Shown: positions 16,848 through 26,058 of the stretch, one piece after another
How the letters are laid out: every line of letters begins with the position of its first letter
Position numbering within the stretch: the first letter of the stretch is position 1
Assembly (NCBI GenBank): GCA_002163085.1
Contig: MAAJ01000006.1
Coordinates: 248,001 to 312,000, forward strand
Length of the DNA: 64,000 bases
From: Methylophaga sp. 42_25_T18
GTDB lineage: Bacteria > Pseudomonadota > Gammaproteobacteria > Nitrosococcales > Methylophagaceae
Direction: 5' to 3'
Program-made: the position numbers and the translations under genes
Notes under the pieces: model-generated
The model's database searches: none
Told to the model about the DNA's origin: nothing
Seen by the model: the letters and a program-made list of their open reading frames with translations, nothing else

Positions 16848-19010
16848 TTATTGATTTATGCGCGCGATCCGTTCAACGACATCTATACGGCGTAAACGAC
16901 GAATCACTCTCGCTAAATGTTGTCTATTGATCACTTCGATAGTCAAACGCAGATCCGAATACTCGCTGTCCCGTTCATCGACCATCACATTTTCAATATT
17001 AGAATCGGTTTCTGATACTGCCACGGCAATTGTGGCTAATACACCGCGCTTATTTTTAGCATGTATCACAATATCTACGGGGAACTCACGGTTAACATCG
17101 GGAGACCATGCCACATCCAGCCATTTTTCTTGTTGGTCACGTAAGTTAATTATCGTTTTACAGCCTAGCTGATGAATAATAATGCCGCGACCCGCACTGA
17201 CAAACCCACTAATAGGATCGCCCGGTATCGGATGACAACAACGAGCAAAATTCACCACCATGCCTTCTGTACCAGCAATGAGTAAGGGTTGTTGCTCATG
17301 CTCAGGTGAAAGATCATCTTGTAATAATTTCTGAGCGACCAAAAATACCGAACGATTACCAAGGCCTATATCGTCTAATAAATGGTCTAGACTTTCTAAT
17401 TCCAACTCGTCCAATAAATCATGAATACGCTGATGAGAAATATCTTTAATTTGAACCGAAAAGGCTTGTAAATGTTTATTTAACAAGCGTCGTCCTAACA
17501 TCACCGCTTCGTCATTGCGTAACTGTTTTAGGTAATGTCGAATATTTGATCGTGCTTTGGCCGTGATCACAAAGTTCAGCCAGGCAGGATTCGGATGTGT
17601 CGACGGCGAAGTGATAATATCAACTGACTGACCGTTTTCAAGCTGCGTGCTGAGCGGCACTAAATGTCGACCTACTCGAGCGGCGACACAGGCATCCCCA
17701 ATATCTGAATGCACGGCATAAGCGAAATCTACCGTTGTTGCACCTCGTGGCAGAGACATGATCTGGCCCTTCGGTGTAAATACATAAATTTCTTCCGGAA
17801 ATAAATCGATACGTAAATTTTCTAAGAACTCGATGGAGTCGCCAGAATCCTTCTGCATCTCTAAAATGCCTTGCAACCATTGTCTCGCACGTCGGTGAGC
17901 CTGATTACTGCCTTCACTGTCACCGGTTTTATATAACCAATGTGCTGCTACACCCGCCTCGGCCATTTGATCCATATTCCGAGAACGAACTTGCACCTCT
18001 ATCGGTAAACCGTAAGGGCCAAATAACACCGTATGCAAAGATTGATAGCCATTTGCCTTCGGGATGGCAACATAGTCTTTAAACTTACCTTGTACCGGTT
18101 TATAAAGGTTATGTACGACACCCAACATACGATAACAAGTATCAACATCATCAACGATAATGCGAAAAGCATACATATCCATAACTTCAGAAAAGGATAA
18201 TTGCTTATTCACCATTTTCTTATACAAGCTATACAGGTTTTTCTCTCGTCCTTGAATATCAGCGCTGATCTCTTCTTGTTCCATTCTATTCAGAATAGAG
18301 TTAGTGATCTGATTGACGATTTCTTTACGATTACCACGAGATTTTCGTACTGCATCAGCTAACACGCGATATCGAATAGGATATAAAACGTGAAAACCTA
18401 AATCTTCCAACTCACAACGCATCAAGTTCATGCCCAAGCGTTGGGCAATTGGCGCGTAGATTTCGAGCGTTTCATGAGCAATACGGCGACGCTTTTCTGG
18501 ACGTAAATGCACCAAAGTTCGCATATTATGGAGGCGATCGGCGAGCTTCACGATGATCACTCGAATATCCTGTGACATCGCCAATAACATTTTTCTTAGA
18601 TTTTCAGCCTGAGCATGTTGCCGCGTTTCAAACGCAGCTTGGGCCAGTTTACTCACCCCATTGACCAACAAGGCGACTTCATCACTGAACTCAGCAGCTA
18701 ATTCTTCACTGCTAACCTCAGTATCTTCAATTACATCGTGTAACAAGCCCGCCATGATGCATTCATGATCCATATGCATAATGGCCAATACATGAGCAAC
18801 GGCTAAAGGGTGAGTGATATAAGGATCGCCAGAACGACGCATTTGACCTTCGTGCGCCTGTTCTGCATAGAAGTAGGCGCGGCGAATATCATCAACCTGT
18901 TTTGTTTCTAAATAATTTGAAGTGGCAAAACACAGATCGTCAATTGTTAACTTCGGCTCGGCCTCCTGGATTTGGACCAGTTCTCCGGCAACCGTTGGTT
19001 TTGCACTCAC
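16848..19010 (-). CDS. spoT: Bifunctional (p)ppGpp synthetase/hydrolase
   Basis: A 720-residue RelA/SpoT-family protein. The HD hydrolase domain is intact, with His91-Asp92 in LLHDVIEDT, so it can degrade (p)ppGpp. The synthetase domain follows (DYVAIPKANGYQSLHT), then a TGS domain (about 410-470, FTPKGQIMSLPRGAT) and a C-terminal ACT domain (about 645-715). Because hydrolase residues are present this is SpoT rather than RelA. Start is 6 bases after the rpoZ stop, giving the gmk-rpoZ-spoT order of Gammaproteobacteria. Confidence 0.95.
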   Translation of the reverse strand: MSAKPTVAGELVQIQEAEPKLTIDDLCFATSNYLETKQVDDIRRAYFYAEQAHEGQMRRSGDPYITHPLAVAHVLAIMHMDHECIMAGLLHDVIEDTEVSSEELAAEFSDEVALLVNGVSKLAQAAFETRQHAQAENLRKMLLAMSQDIRVIIVKLADRLHNMRTLVHLRPEKRRRIAHETLEIYAPIAQRLGMNLMRCELEDLGFHVLYPIRYRVLADAVRKSRGNRKEIVNQITNSILNRMEQEEISADIQGREKNLYSLYKKMVNKQLSFSEVMDMYAFRIIVDDVDTCYRMLGVVHNLYKPVQGKFKDYVAIPKANGYQSLHTVLFGPYGLPIEVQVRSRNMDQMAEAGVAAHWLYKTGDSEGSNQAHRRARQWLQGILEMQKDSGDSIEFLENLRIDLFPEEIYVFTPKGQIMSLPRGATTVDFAYAVHSDIGDACVAARVGRHLVPLSTQLENGQSVDIITSPSTHPNPAWLNFVITAKARSNIRHYLKQLRNDEAVMLGRRLLNKHLQAFSVQIKDISHQRIHDLLDELELESLDHLLDDIGLGNRSVFLVAQKLLQDDLSPEHEQQPLLIAGTEGMVVNFARCCHPIPGDPISGFVSAGRGIIIHQLGCKTIINLRDQQEKWLDVAWSPDVNREFPVDIVIHAKNKRGVLATIAVAVSETDSNIENVMVDERDSEYSDLRLTIEVINRQHLARVIRRLRRIDVVERIARINQ

Positions 19011-19015
19011 AGGTT

Positions 19016-19276
19016 TTATTGCCCCGTTGGTAATTCTTCTTCAGCAACAATACTTTCTTCTGCGTGTTCACGAGCAGTGGTTTTATCCAAAATACTGGCG
19101 TCAACCAAACCTTCTGCAATTTCACGTAAGGCTAATACGGTAGGTTTATCATTATCAATTTCAACCATTGCCTCAGCACCAAATGAGAGCTCACGTGCAC
19201 GCTTTGATGCAACTAACACCAATTGGAAACGGTTATCTACATTTTCTAAACAATCTTCTACTGTTGTACGAGCCAT
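19016..19276 (-). CDS. rpoZ: RNA polymerase omega subunit
   Basis: An 86-residue subunit that helps beta-prime fold and takes part in ppGpp response. [20 protein letters not shown] and KRARELSFG are diagnostic, and [16 protein letters not shown] follows as usual. The ATG at 19276 is preferred over one four codons earlier because GGGGAAGA lies just before it as a ribosome binding sequence. It lies between gmk and spoT. Confidence 0.95.
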   Translation of the reverse strand: MARTTVEDCLENVDNRFQLVLVASKRARELSFGAEAMVEIDNDKPTVLALREIAEGLVDASILDKTTAREHAEESIVAEEELPTGQ

Positions 19277-19320
19277 ATTCTTCCCCAAAAAAACGAGTAA
19301 TTCTACGAAATATCCAGCAC

Positions 19321-19932
19321 TTACGCCAGAAGTTCCATCAATAAATTTGCTTGAGCCTGTTTTTGAACTGCCAAGGATTTACCTTTAGCTGTAATGATGG
19401 CCTCTAACTCTACTAATGCCAACTCAAAATCATCATTAATAATCAAATAATCAAAGTCGACATAGTGTGACATTTCATTTTCAGCGTCACGCATACGCCG
19501 CGCTATAGTCTCTTCATCATCCTGACCACGGCCGCGTAAACGTTCTACTAATGCAGCTTTAGATGGCGGCAGAATAAAGATACTGGTGCAATCAGCGTGA
19601 TTTTTTCTTACCTGCTCAGCGCCCTGCCAATCAATTTCTAGGATCACGTCATTACCTTGTGTTAGCTGAGACATGACCGCATCACTCGAGGTTCCGTAAG
19701 AATTATCAAATACCGTAGCAGATTCTAAAAAGCTACCGTCATCTCGCATTTGCGCAAACTTTTCCTGACTGACAAAAAAATAATCTTGACCATCAACTTC
19801 ACCATCACGTGCTTTTCGCGTTGTGTGAGATACCGATAATTTAATGTTTTGATGCTTGGCAACCAGTGCATTTACTAGGCTGGTTTTGCCTGCGCCCGAA
19901 GGTGCAGCAACTATAAAAAGGCTTCCAATCAT
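19321..19932 (-). CDS. gmk: Guanylate kinase
   Basis: A roughly 203-residue kinase that converts GMP to GDP. The P-loop [10 protein letters not shown] is near residues 9-18, followed by [20 protein letters not shown] (GMP binding), [15 protein letters not shown] and [13 protein letters not shown]. Two ATGs are adjacent; the second (19932) is better spaced from an AGGAA sequence, and one earlier codon is possible. It is the first gene of gmk-rpoZ-spoT-ridA-recG. Confidence 0.94.
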   Translation of the reverse strand: MIGSLFIVAAPSGAGKTSLVNALVAKHQNIKLSVSHTTRKARDGEVDGQDYFFVSQEKFAQMRDDGSFLESATVFDNSYGTSSDAVMSQLTQGNDVILEIDWQGAEQVRKNHADCTSIFILPPSKAALVERLRGRGQDDEETIARRMRDAENEMSHYVDFDYLIINDDFELALVELEAIITAKGKSLAVQKQAQANLLMELLA

Positions 19933-20135
19933 CATTATTCCTGAATTGGTGTGAAAGTTTGAATTGCTTAAAACTTATATTGAATAGGCGAATTCTACCC
20001 TGAACAATGAATGTAAGCTATTCAGAAAAGACTTTAAAATCTAGATATCTCGATCAAAAAAACTACAAATTTAACGACATTAGTACCAAAGTACTATGTA
20101 CAGATATACTGCCTACCCATAATATATACGGCGAC

Positions 20136-20155
20136 AATGTGAACTGACTCACATT
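20136..20155. promoter_or_regulatory. CRP-like binding palindrome
   Basis: The sequence AATGTGA-N6-TCACATT is a perfect inverted repeat with the exact TGTGA-N6-TCACA core of the CRP/Vfr consensus. It lies 31 bases before the ATG of the VPLPA-CTERM gene and about 200 bases before gmk. A CATAAT sequence at 20119-20124 could be a -10 box; if it is, the palindrome is downstream of it and would act as an operator for repression. Binding by a CRP-family protein is inference. Confidence 0.6.
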
Positions 20156-20186
20156 CAAACCTAAGGCCTCGACTAGGAGTTTGACA

Positions 20187-20771
20187 ATGACAACCACAAC
20201 AAAAATAACGACAACCCTGCTTTTTGCAGTCATGACATTGTTAAGTATGTCTATCGCTACTGCTGGCCCTGTCGGCCCCGGAACCTGTTCAAACTCAGAT
20301 GTCACCGCAAACGGCGTTGGAGGCCCTGCCTCTGCTATTTACTGTATCAACCAAAGTGGAAACGACGGCAACGGTATTGCTTTCTCGGCTAACATTAACT
20401 CACTGTTTAATACCGAGCACAGTACGACGCTAAGTGGTAACTGGTCACAACGGGCTAAAAAAGAAGCTATTGGTAGCCAAAGTATCGGGACGTGGGACTT
20501 TGCATCTTTAGCCGCGTCAATATCCAACCCGTTTATTATTGTATTAAAAGCGACTAACAACTTTGCCGCTTATTTGTTTGACTTCACAACGAGTGGCATC
20601 GGATCATTTGATACCATCGGTGTAACAGACGATGGTAAGCGCCATGATATTTCACATATTTCTATCTATACCACTGACAGTATTTCGCACGTACCGCTAC
20701 CAGCAGCAATCTGGTTGTTTGGTCCAGTGTTAATGGGCTTGATTGGCATACGAAAACGTTATACTGCATAA
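20187..20771 (+). CDS. VPLPA-CTERM sorted exported protein
   Basis: A 194-residue exported protein. It has an N-terminal signal peptide (about 1-27, ending before GPVGPG) and a Gly/Asn/Ser-rich body. The C-terminus reads VPLPAAIWLFGPVLMGLIG followed by RKR. This is the VPLPA-CTERM sorting signal, a PEP-CTERM-like tail processed by an exosortase (XrtD type) that is not encoded in this window. The protein is probably secreted or anchored with an exopolysaccharide or biofilm matrix; the body matches no family I recognise. The ATG at 20187 follows AGGAG at a 7-base spacing, so an upstream in-frame TTG was rejected. Confidence 0.8.
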   Translation: MTTTTKITTTLLFAVMTLLSMSIATAGPVGPGTCSNSDVTANGVGGPASAIYCINQSGNDGNGIAFSANINSLFNTEHSTTLSGNWSQRAKKEAIGSQSIGTWDFASLAASISNPFIIVLKATNNFAAYLFDFTTSGIGSFDTIGVTDDGKRHDISHISIYTTDSISHVPLPAAIWLFGPVLMGLIGIRKRYTA

Positions 20772-20800
20772 ATATATAAAAACACAAAAGCAAATCAATA

Positions 20801-20830
20801 AAAAAGCCGTGACTAACGTCGCGGCTTTTT
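20801..20830. terminator. Bidirectional rho-independent terminator
   Basis: A 13-base-pair stem (one T-G wobble) with a TAAC loop is flanked by A-runs on the left and T-runs on the right, so it can stop transcription on both strands. It separates the VPLPA-CTERM gene from the convergent yicC gene. Confidence 0.9.
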
Positions 20831-20869
20831 TGTTTCAGCTGAATATGTTGCTTTGTTCAATTTGAAAAC

Positions 20870-21736
20870 CTATTCAATATTCTGGATCTGCTCACGCATT
20901 TGCTCAATTAAGACCTTCAAATCCACAGAATGGCGAGTGGTATCAGTATCGATAGATTTTGAGCCTAATGTATTGGCCTCACGATTTAACTCTTGCATTA
21001 AAAAGTCTAGGCGGCGACCGATAGGCTCATCACGTTTTAATACGTTTTCGACTTCTACAATATGACTTTGCAGGCGATCTAATTCTTCGGCTACATCACT
21101 TTTTTGAGCTAACAACACCATTTCTTGTTCAAGTCGTTCAGCATCAAGGTTAACGTGTAATTCAGTGACCCGTTCTAATAATCGTTGGCGATGCTGCTCA
21201 AGAATCTCGGGCATACGTTGACGAACATCGATAGCAATAGTGTTAATTTCTCCACAGCGCTGTTCAATCATTGTTTGCAGTGCTGCACCTTCCGTTTCGC
21301 GCGTAACAATCAACTCATCAACCGCTGTTTTTAACGAAGCTAAAACCACTTTATTTAACGCTGCTTGATCCAAGCTATCGGAGATAATAACGCCCGGCCA
21401 TTGCAACACTCTCAACATATCAACCGGCGCTGCTTGTTCAGAAAATGCTGCCAACTGTTCACAGCTATTAACCACTGATTGAGCTAAATTGCGGTCGATT
21501 TCTAAGGAAGTTTGCTGTTGTTCGGGTGCTTTATAACGCAATACAGCATCAACTTTTCCTCGCCCTAAACGATCAGTAAACATCTTTCGTATCTTCATTT
21601 CTAAAGGACGAAAACTCTCCTCCAGACGTAAGGCCACTTCGAGATAACGGTGATTTACCGATCGAATTTCCCAAGTCAAACTACCTTGTTCGGTCTGCTT
21701 TTCTTGGCGAGCAAATGCCGTCATGCTTCGAGTCAA
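20870..21736 (-). CDS. YicC/YloC family endoribonuclease
   Basis: A 288-residue protein beginning MTRSMTAFARQEKQ, the conserved N-terminus of YicC. It has the SVNHRYLEVALRLEE segment and the C-terminal RLDFLMQELNREANTLGSKS signature. Family members cleave RNA, including degradation of the RyhB small RNA in E. coli. It is divergent from rph, the usual arrangement in Gammaproteobacteria. Confidence 0.9.
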   Translation of the reverse strand: MTRSMTAFARQEKQTEQGSLTWEIRSVNHRYLEVALRLEESFRPLEMKIRKMFTDRLGRGKVDAVLRYKAPEQQQTSLEIDRNLAQSVVNSCEQLAAFSEQAAPVDMLRVLQWPGVIISDSLDQAALNKVVLASLKTAVDELIVTRETEGAALQTMIEQRCGEINTIAIDVRQRMPEILEQHRQRLLERVTELHVNLDAERLEQEMVLLAQKSDVAEELDRLQSHIVEVENVLKRDEPIGRRLDFLMQELNREANTLGSKSIDTDTTRHSVDLKVLIEQMREQIQNIE

Positions 21737-21818
21737 TTTAAATTCCTAAAACATCAAATAAATAGACATATTAACTAAAACTACCACTAAAAAGCATCAG
21801 TCTTTATTCAGACCAACG

Positions 21819-21824
21819 TATAAT
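21819..21824 (+). promoter_or_regulatory. Probable -10 element for rph
   Basis: A perfect TATAAT lies 31 bases before the rph ATG in the yicC-rph divergent gap. No convincing -35 hexamer is seen at 16-18 bases upstream, so the promoter call rests on the -10 box and position only. Confidence 0.4.
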
Positions 21825-21855
21825 AGTTCGATTATTTATTTTGAAGGAATTCGCT

Positions 21856-22572
21856 ATGCGTCCTAGTGGTCGTCAACCAAATGAATTACGCAACGTTACA
21901 ATTACTCGCAACTACACTAAACATGCTGAAGGTTCTGTCTTAGTTGAATTTGGTGATACCAAGGTTTTATGTACGGCTTCGGTCGAAGAACGTATTCCTA
22001 ACTTCTTACGAGGATCAGGTGAAGGTTGGGTCACAGCAGAATATGGCATGTTACCGCGCTCAACAGGTAGCCGCATGGCACGTGAAGCCGCTAGAGGCAA
22101 ACAAAGTGGTCGCACCATGGAAATTCAACGTTTAATTGGACGTTCATTACGTGCAGCCATCGACTTAAAAGCCCTAGGTGAACGTAGTATCACTATTGAT
22201 TGTGATGTTATTCAGGCTGATGGTGGCACCCGAACTGCGTCTATTACCGGTGCGTTTGTTGCTTTGCAAGATGCGATTAATCACTTAATCAAGAATAAAA
22301 AAATCAAGAAAAATCCTCTTTATGGCCAACTTGCCGCTATCTCGGTTGGCATCTATAACGGTATACCAGTACTTGATCTGGATTATGCTGAAGACTCAAG
22401 TGCCGAAACAGATATGAATGTAGTGATGAACGAAGCAGGTGCTTATATCGAAATACAAGGCACTGCCGAAGGTCATGCCTTTCGCCCTGAAGAACTAACC
22501 GCTATGTTGGGATTAGCTAAAGAAGGGATTGATAACTTGCTTGCTAAACAACGCGAAGCTTTGGCGTCTTAA
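21856..22572 (+). CDS. rph: Ribonuclease PH
   Basis: A 238-residue phosphorolytic exoribonuclease that trims the 3' ends of tRNA precursors. [20 protein letters not shown] is the family N-terminus. [16 protein letters not shown], the basic RxxG loop [19 protein letters not shown] and [18 protein letters not shown] are all present. The ATG at 21856 with AAGGA upstream is used rather than an in-frame TTG five codons earlier. rdgB follows after 8 bases. Confidence 0.95.
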   Translation: MRPSGRQPNELRNVTITRNYTKHAEGSVLVEFGDTKVLCTASVEERIPNFLRGSGEGWVTAEYGMLPRSTGSRMAREAARGKQSGRTMEIQRLIGRSLRAAIDLKALGERSITIDCDVIQADGGTRTASITGAFVALQDAINHLIKNKKIKKNPLYGQLAAISVGIYNGIPVLDLDYAEDSSAETDMNVVMNEAGAYIEIQGTAEGHAFRPEELTAMLGLAKEGIDNLLAKQREALAS

Positions 22573-22580
22573 CTTCAAAG

Positions 22581-23177
22581 ATGAAGAAAATCGTCTTAGC
22601 AAGTGGTAACAAGGGCAAACTCCGAGAGTTTGCCCAGTTATTTGCAACACTCGATATTGAAGTTGTACCACAGTCTGATTTCGATGTGCCTGAAGCAGAA
22701 GAAACCGGACTGACATTTATTGAAAATGCCATTATCAAAGCCCGCAATGCTGCCAAGCATACTGGCTTGCCGGCTATCGCTGATGACTCAGGCATTGAAG
22801 TTGATGCCCTAGAAGGAAAACCGGGCATTTATTCTGCTCGCTTTGCTGGGGCTAATGCTAGTGATGAAGATAACCTCGACTTCTTATTAACATCCTTACA
22901 GGATAAAGCTGAAGCTGAACGTGCAGCACGTTACCAATGTCTTTTGGTTTATATGGAACATGAGAACGATCCTACCCCGTTAATCAGTCAGGCAAGTTGG
23001 GAAGGCCGAATTTTGACTGAGTCTGTCGGCAATGGCGGCTTTGGTTATGATCCGATTTTCTGGGTAGATGAAACACAATGTAGTGCTGCCGAACTTACTG
23101 CTGACCAAAAACATGCCATTAGTCATCGTGGTAAAGCATTACGGATTTTTGCTGAACAATTTCAAAAAACAAAATAA
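22581..23177 (+). CDS. rdgB: dITP/XTP pyrophosphatase
   Basis: A 198-residue house-cleaning enzyme that hydrolyses non-canonical purine triphosphates (dITP, XTP) to monophosphates. Typical motifs: LASGNKGKLREF, GLTFIENAIIKARNAA, LPAIADDSGIEVDAL, PGIYSARFAG, GFGYDPIFW and ISHRGKAL. It is downstream of rph by 8 bases and likely cotranscribed. Confidence 0.95.
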   Translation: MKKIVLASGNKGKLREFAQLFATLDIEVVPQSDFDVPEAEETGLTFIENAIIKARNAAKHTGLPAIADDSGIEVDALEGKPGIYSARFAGANASDEDNLDFLLTSLQDKAEAERAARYQCLLVYMEHENDPTPLISQASWEGRILTESVGNGGFGYDPIFWVDETQCSAAELTADQKHAISHRGKALRIFAEQFQKTK

Positions 23178-23198
23178 CTTATCGCATCATCAATAGAT

Positions 23199-23867
23199 AT
23201 GAACGGTAACCCCACATTTATTTCGCCGTTATTAATAAGCTTAAGTTTTGTTTTTTGTTTAAGCGCCTGTACTGCTCAACCTTATTCAGAACAAGCGATC
23301 ACACCTATTTCCAACCATTCTAATTTACAAAGCCTAACTGCTAATTCTAATAAACCCTTTATTACGCAGCCTCAACCCGATAATTATTCGATTTGCCTAC
23401 ACAATACTTGTAGTGAGATTGCCTTTGTCAGCTTATCTGATGTGCAATGGCAGAATATTGAAAGCTTATTTTTTCCCAAAAGCAGTTCTGCACAACAAGA
23501 ACGACAACAGATAAAACTAGCGATCGCATTACTTGAACGTTATACCGGTCAGCAAACGGGTACGTTCTTAGACCGTGCAAAAAACGACTTAAGTCAGGGC
23601 ATACAAGGTCAAATGGACTGCATCGATGAAGCCACCAATAGCACCGTATATTTACGTTTATTACAAAATGCCAAGCTACTGACATGGCATACACAATCCT
23701 CGCGGACATCTCGCGGATTTTTAACTTCACCGCATAATACGGCGACCATCCTTGAATTAAAAACACAGCAACGATTTGCTGTTGATTCTTGGTTCGAAGC
23801 CAATGGTGAATCACCTCATATCGTGCCATTAGCCGAGTGGAAAGCCGGCTGGGAGCCTCAACAATAA
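23199..23867 (+). CDS. Conserved hypothetical lipoprotein
   Basis: A 222-residue protein with a signal sequence ending in the lipobox LSAC (lipidated Cys24). After a low-complexity linker (25-65, rich in Asn/Ser/Gln) come an ICLHNTCSEIAFVSLS segment and MDCIDEATNSTVYLRLL near residues 147-163, then the tail PHIVPLAEWKAGWEP. No function is known to me. The compact order rdgB-lipoprotein-hemW, with two bases before the hemW start, suggests one transcript. The conserved Cys-Ile-Asp-Glu-Ala segment hints at a real domain rather than a pure anchor. Confidence 0.72.
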   Translation: MNGNPTFISPLLISLSFVFCLSACTAQPYSEQAITPISNHSNLQSLTANSNKPFITQPQPDNYSICLHNTCSEIAFVSLSDVQWQNIESLFFPKSSSAQQERQQIKLAIALLERYTGQQTGTFLDRAKNDLSQGIQGQMDCIDEATNSTVYLRLLQNAKLLTWHTQSSRTSRGFLTSPHNTATILELKTQQRFAVDSWFEANGESPHIVPLAEWKAGWEPQQ

Positions 23868-23869
23868 CC

Positions 23870-25027
23870 ATGTATAACTTCACCAGTCTGCCACCACTTA
23901 GCCTGTACATTCATGTGCCTTGGTGTGTGCGTAAATGCCCCTACTGTGACTTCAACTCTCACAAGTCGCCTGATCACATTCCTGAAAATGACTATATAGA
24001 TGCGCTTATTCACGATCTAGAGCAAGAAGTACCCCATGTGTGGGGAAGAACAGTCAATAGCATCTTTATCGGTGGTGGTACCCCGAGCCTATTTTCTGCC
24101 GAAGCCTACGATCGTTTATTTTCTTCGATTCGTGCTTTATTGCCGCTGAGTCCTCACGCCGAAATTACCTTAGAAGCCAATCCTGGTACTTTTGAACAAG
24201 GTCGCTTTGCCGATTATTTATCCCTAGGCATAAATCGTTTATCCATCGGCATTCAGAGTTTTAATGATCAATCACTGGAAGCATTAGGTCGCATACATGA
24301 TAAAAATCAAGCTATAAAAGCCGTAGAAACAGCCCATAAAGTCGGCTTTGAAAATTTCAATCTTGATCTCATGTTTGGCCTGCCCCATCAAACAGCAAGA
24401 ACTGCACAATATGATATCGACACCGCTATTGCTCTTGAACCGACGCATATTTCCTATTATCAACTGACTATTGAACCAAATACCTTGTTTTATCAACAGC
24501 CACCAACCTTACCGGATGATGATCCGATTATTGATTGGCAAATTGATAGCCAAGAACGCTTAGCTAACGCCGGTTATCAACAATATGAAGTATCGGCCTA
24601 TGCCAAAGACAATAAACAATGTCAGCACAACCTTAACTATTGGCAGTTTGGTGATTACCTAGGCATAGGTGCCGGTGCTCATGGCAAGATTACGGATGCA
24701 GCCCAACAATCAATCACTCGCAGGTCGAAACAAAAACAACCGCAAGCATTTATGGAGTCGGCAGGCCAAGCGTCCGTGATTTTGACCGATGAAACAATTA
24801 GTACTAAAGATATCGGTTTTGAATTTATGTTGAATGCTTTACGTTTGACTGATGGTTTTCCCACCCCATTGTTTTACCAACATGCTGGCGTACCTATTTC
24901 ACATATCGACCAAGCCTTAGAACAAGCACAACAACAGGGCTTGTTGGAAAGAGATATTCATTTCATTCGCCCAACAGAAAAAGGACAACGCTATCTAAAC
25001 AACCTCATTGAGCTATTCCTGCCTTAA
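23870..25027 (+). CDS. hemW: Radical SAM heme chaperone HemW
   Basis: A 385-residue radical-SAM protein related to coproporphyrinogen dehydrogenase HemN. HemW binds heme and delivers it to membrane proteins. SLYIHVPWCVRKCPYCDFNS holds the cluster cysteines Cys19, Cys23 and Cys26. SIFIGGGTPSLF, ANPGTF, RLSIGIQSF and NLDLMFGLPHQT follow in order, and a HemN_C-type tail is present. It lacks the extra N-terminal residues typical of true HemN, favouring HemW. The ATG at 23870 overlaps no upstream gene and begins MYNFTSLPPLSLYIH. Confidence 0.92.
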   Translation: MYNFTSLPPLSLYIHVPWCVRKCPYCDFNSHKSPDHIPENDYIDALIHDLEQEVPHVWGRTVNSIFIGGGTPSLFSAEAYDRLFSSIRALLPLSPHAEITLEANPGTFEQGRFADYLSLGINRLSIGIQSFNDQSLEALGRIHDKNQAIKAVETAHKVGFENFNLDLMFGLPHQTARTAQYDIDTAIALEPTHISYYQLTIEPNTLFYQQPPTLPDDDPIIDWQIDSQERLANAGYQQYEVSAYAKDNKQCQHNLNYWQFGDYLGIGAGAHGKITDAAQQSITRRSKQKQPQAFMESAGQASVILTDETISTKDIGFEFMLNALRLTDGFPTPLFYQHAGVPISHIDQALEQAQQQGLLERDIHFIRPTEKGQRYLNNLIELFLP

Positions 25028-25066
25028 TAGTATGCTGTGAACATCATCTATATTAAGGATCAAATT

Positions 25067-25357
25067 ATGTTTAAAACTAGCCTAATCATCGCTGGCAGCT
25101 TGTTGTTATCAACAACTTCCATTAGCCAAGCCGAAGTGATATCCATTGCAGATCCTAGATTTGAAGTAGCAAATAGTGCTGAAGGTGTTACCCGTCCAAC
25201 TCGTGGCATGTCTATGGCCAATGTCGAACAAAAGTTTGGTGAAGCTGAACAGACATCTAGTGCGGTCGGTGAACCACCGATCACCCGTTGGGAGTACCCC
25301 GATTTTGTTGTCTATTTTGAGCACAATACCGTTATACATTCTGTTGTCCCGCATTAA
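25067..25357 (+). CDS. Small conserved exported protein
   Basis: A 96-residue protein with a signal peptide (1-22, cleaved near SQA-EV) and a mature part of about 70 residues. RPTRGMSMANVEQKFGEAE, PPITRWEYPDFVVYFE and VIHSVV recall the G-x-S-x-x-x-V...W-x-Y pattern of small BamE/SmpA-like periplasmic domains, but this resemblance is weak. The ATG at 25067 follows AAGGA; an upstream GTG was rejected. The function is unknown. Confidence 0.68.
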   Translation: MFKTSLIIAGSLLLSTTSISQAEVISIADPRFEVANSAEGVTRPTRGMSMANVEQKFGEAEQTSSAVGEPPITRWEYPDFVVYFEHNTVIHSVVPH

Positions 25358-25359
25358 AC

Positions 25360-25998
25360 ATGGAATTAGTTTCCGTCAATGTCTCTTCACCGAGAGAAGT
25401 GGACTATAACGGCCAGCTAATACGAACGGGTATTTTCAAAAAGCCGATCGATGGATCGGTGACTATCACTGAAACTCATGTAGACGGCGATCAACAAGTC
25501 GACTTAAAAAACCATGGTGGCGAACATAAAGCCGTCTATGGTTTTTCAGCCAATCATTATGATTATTGGCGTGCTACTTTAGAACGGCCTGATTTAACCT
25601 ATGGCCAATTTGGTGAAAATCTAAGCATTAGCGATTTAAATGAAGCCACATTGTGCATCGGCGATCAAATTCAAATCGGTGACTGCGTACTTGAAATTAC
25701 CCAACCACGTGTGCCCTGTTTTAAACTAGGCATCGCTATGGATTTACGCACCATGCCAAAGCTATTTATCCAACACGCAAGCACAGGTATCTATTTTAGA
25801 ATTTTGCAAGCTGGCACAATCGAGTCAGGTATGACCGTAGAGAATATATTTCAACACCCCAAACAACTCGCAGTAAAAACGTTATTCAAAGCCTATTTTG
25901 ATAAAACATTTGTTGGTGCAAATTCCGTGATGCAACAAGCGGCTGAGATACCTCAACTATCCACCGAATGGCAGAAAAAAGTATTGTCTCGACTGTAA
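25360..25998 (+). CDS. MOSC domain protein (YiiM-like)
   Basis: A 212-residue soluble protein of the YiiM type: a MOSC beta-domain (about 1-150) then a 3-alpha region. DLKNHGGEHKAVYGFS, YGQFGENLSISDLNE and the conserved Cys in ITQPRVPCFKLG, the residue thought to hold the molybdenum cofactor sulfur, are visible. YiiM reduces N-hydroxylated bases such as 6-hydroxylaminopurine with molybdenum cofactor. Physiological role here is inferred. It begins 2 bases after the small exported gene. Confidence 0.85.
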   Translation: MELVSVNVSSPREVDYNGQLIRTGIFKKPIDGSVTITETHVDGDQQVDLKNHGGEHKAVYGFSANHYDYWRATLERPDLTYGQFGENLSISDLNEATLCIGDQIQIGDCVLEITQPRVPCFKLGIAMDLRTMPKLFIQHASTGIYFRILQAGTIESGMTVENIFQHPKQLAVKTLFKAYFDKTFVGANSVMQQAAEIPQLSTEWQKKVLSRL

Positions 25999-26058
25999 CA
26001 ATATTAATGAAAAATTCACTCCCCAACGGCAGCGATTAAACTCATAGATAATGCTCCC

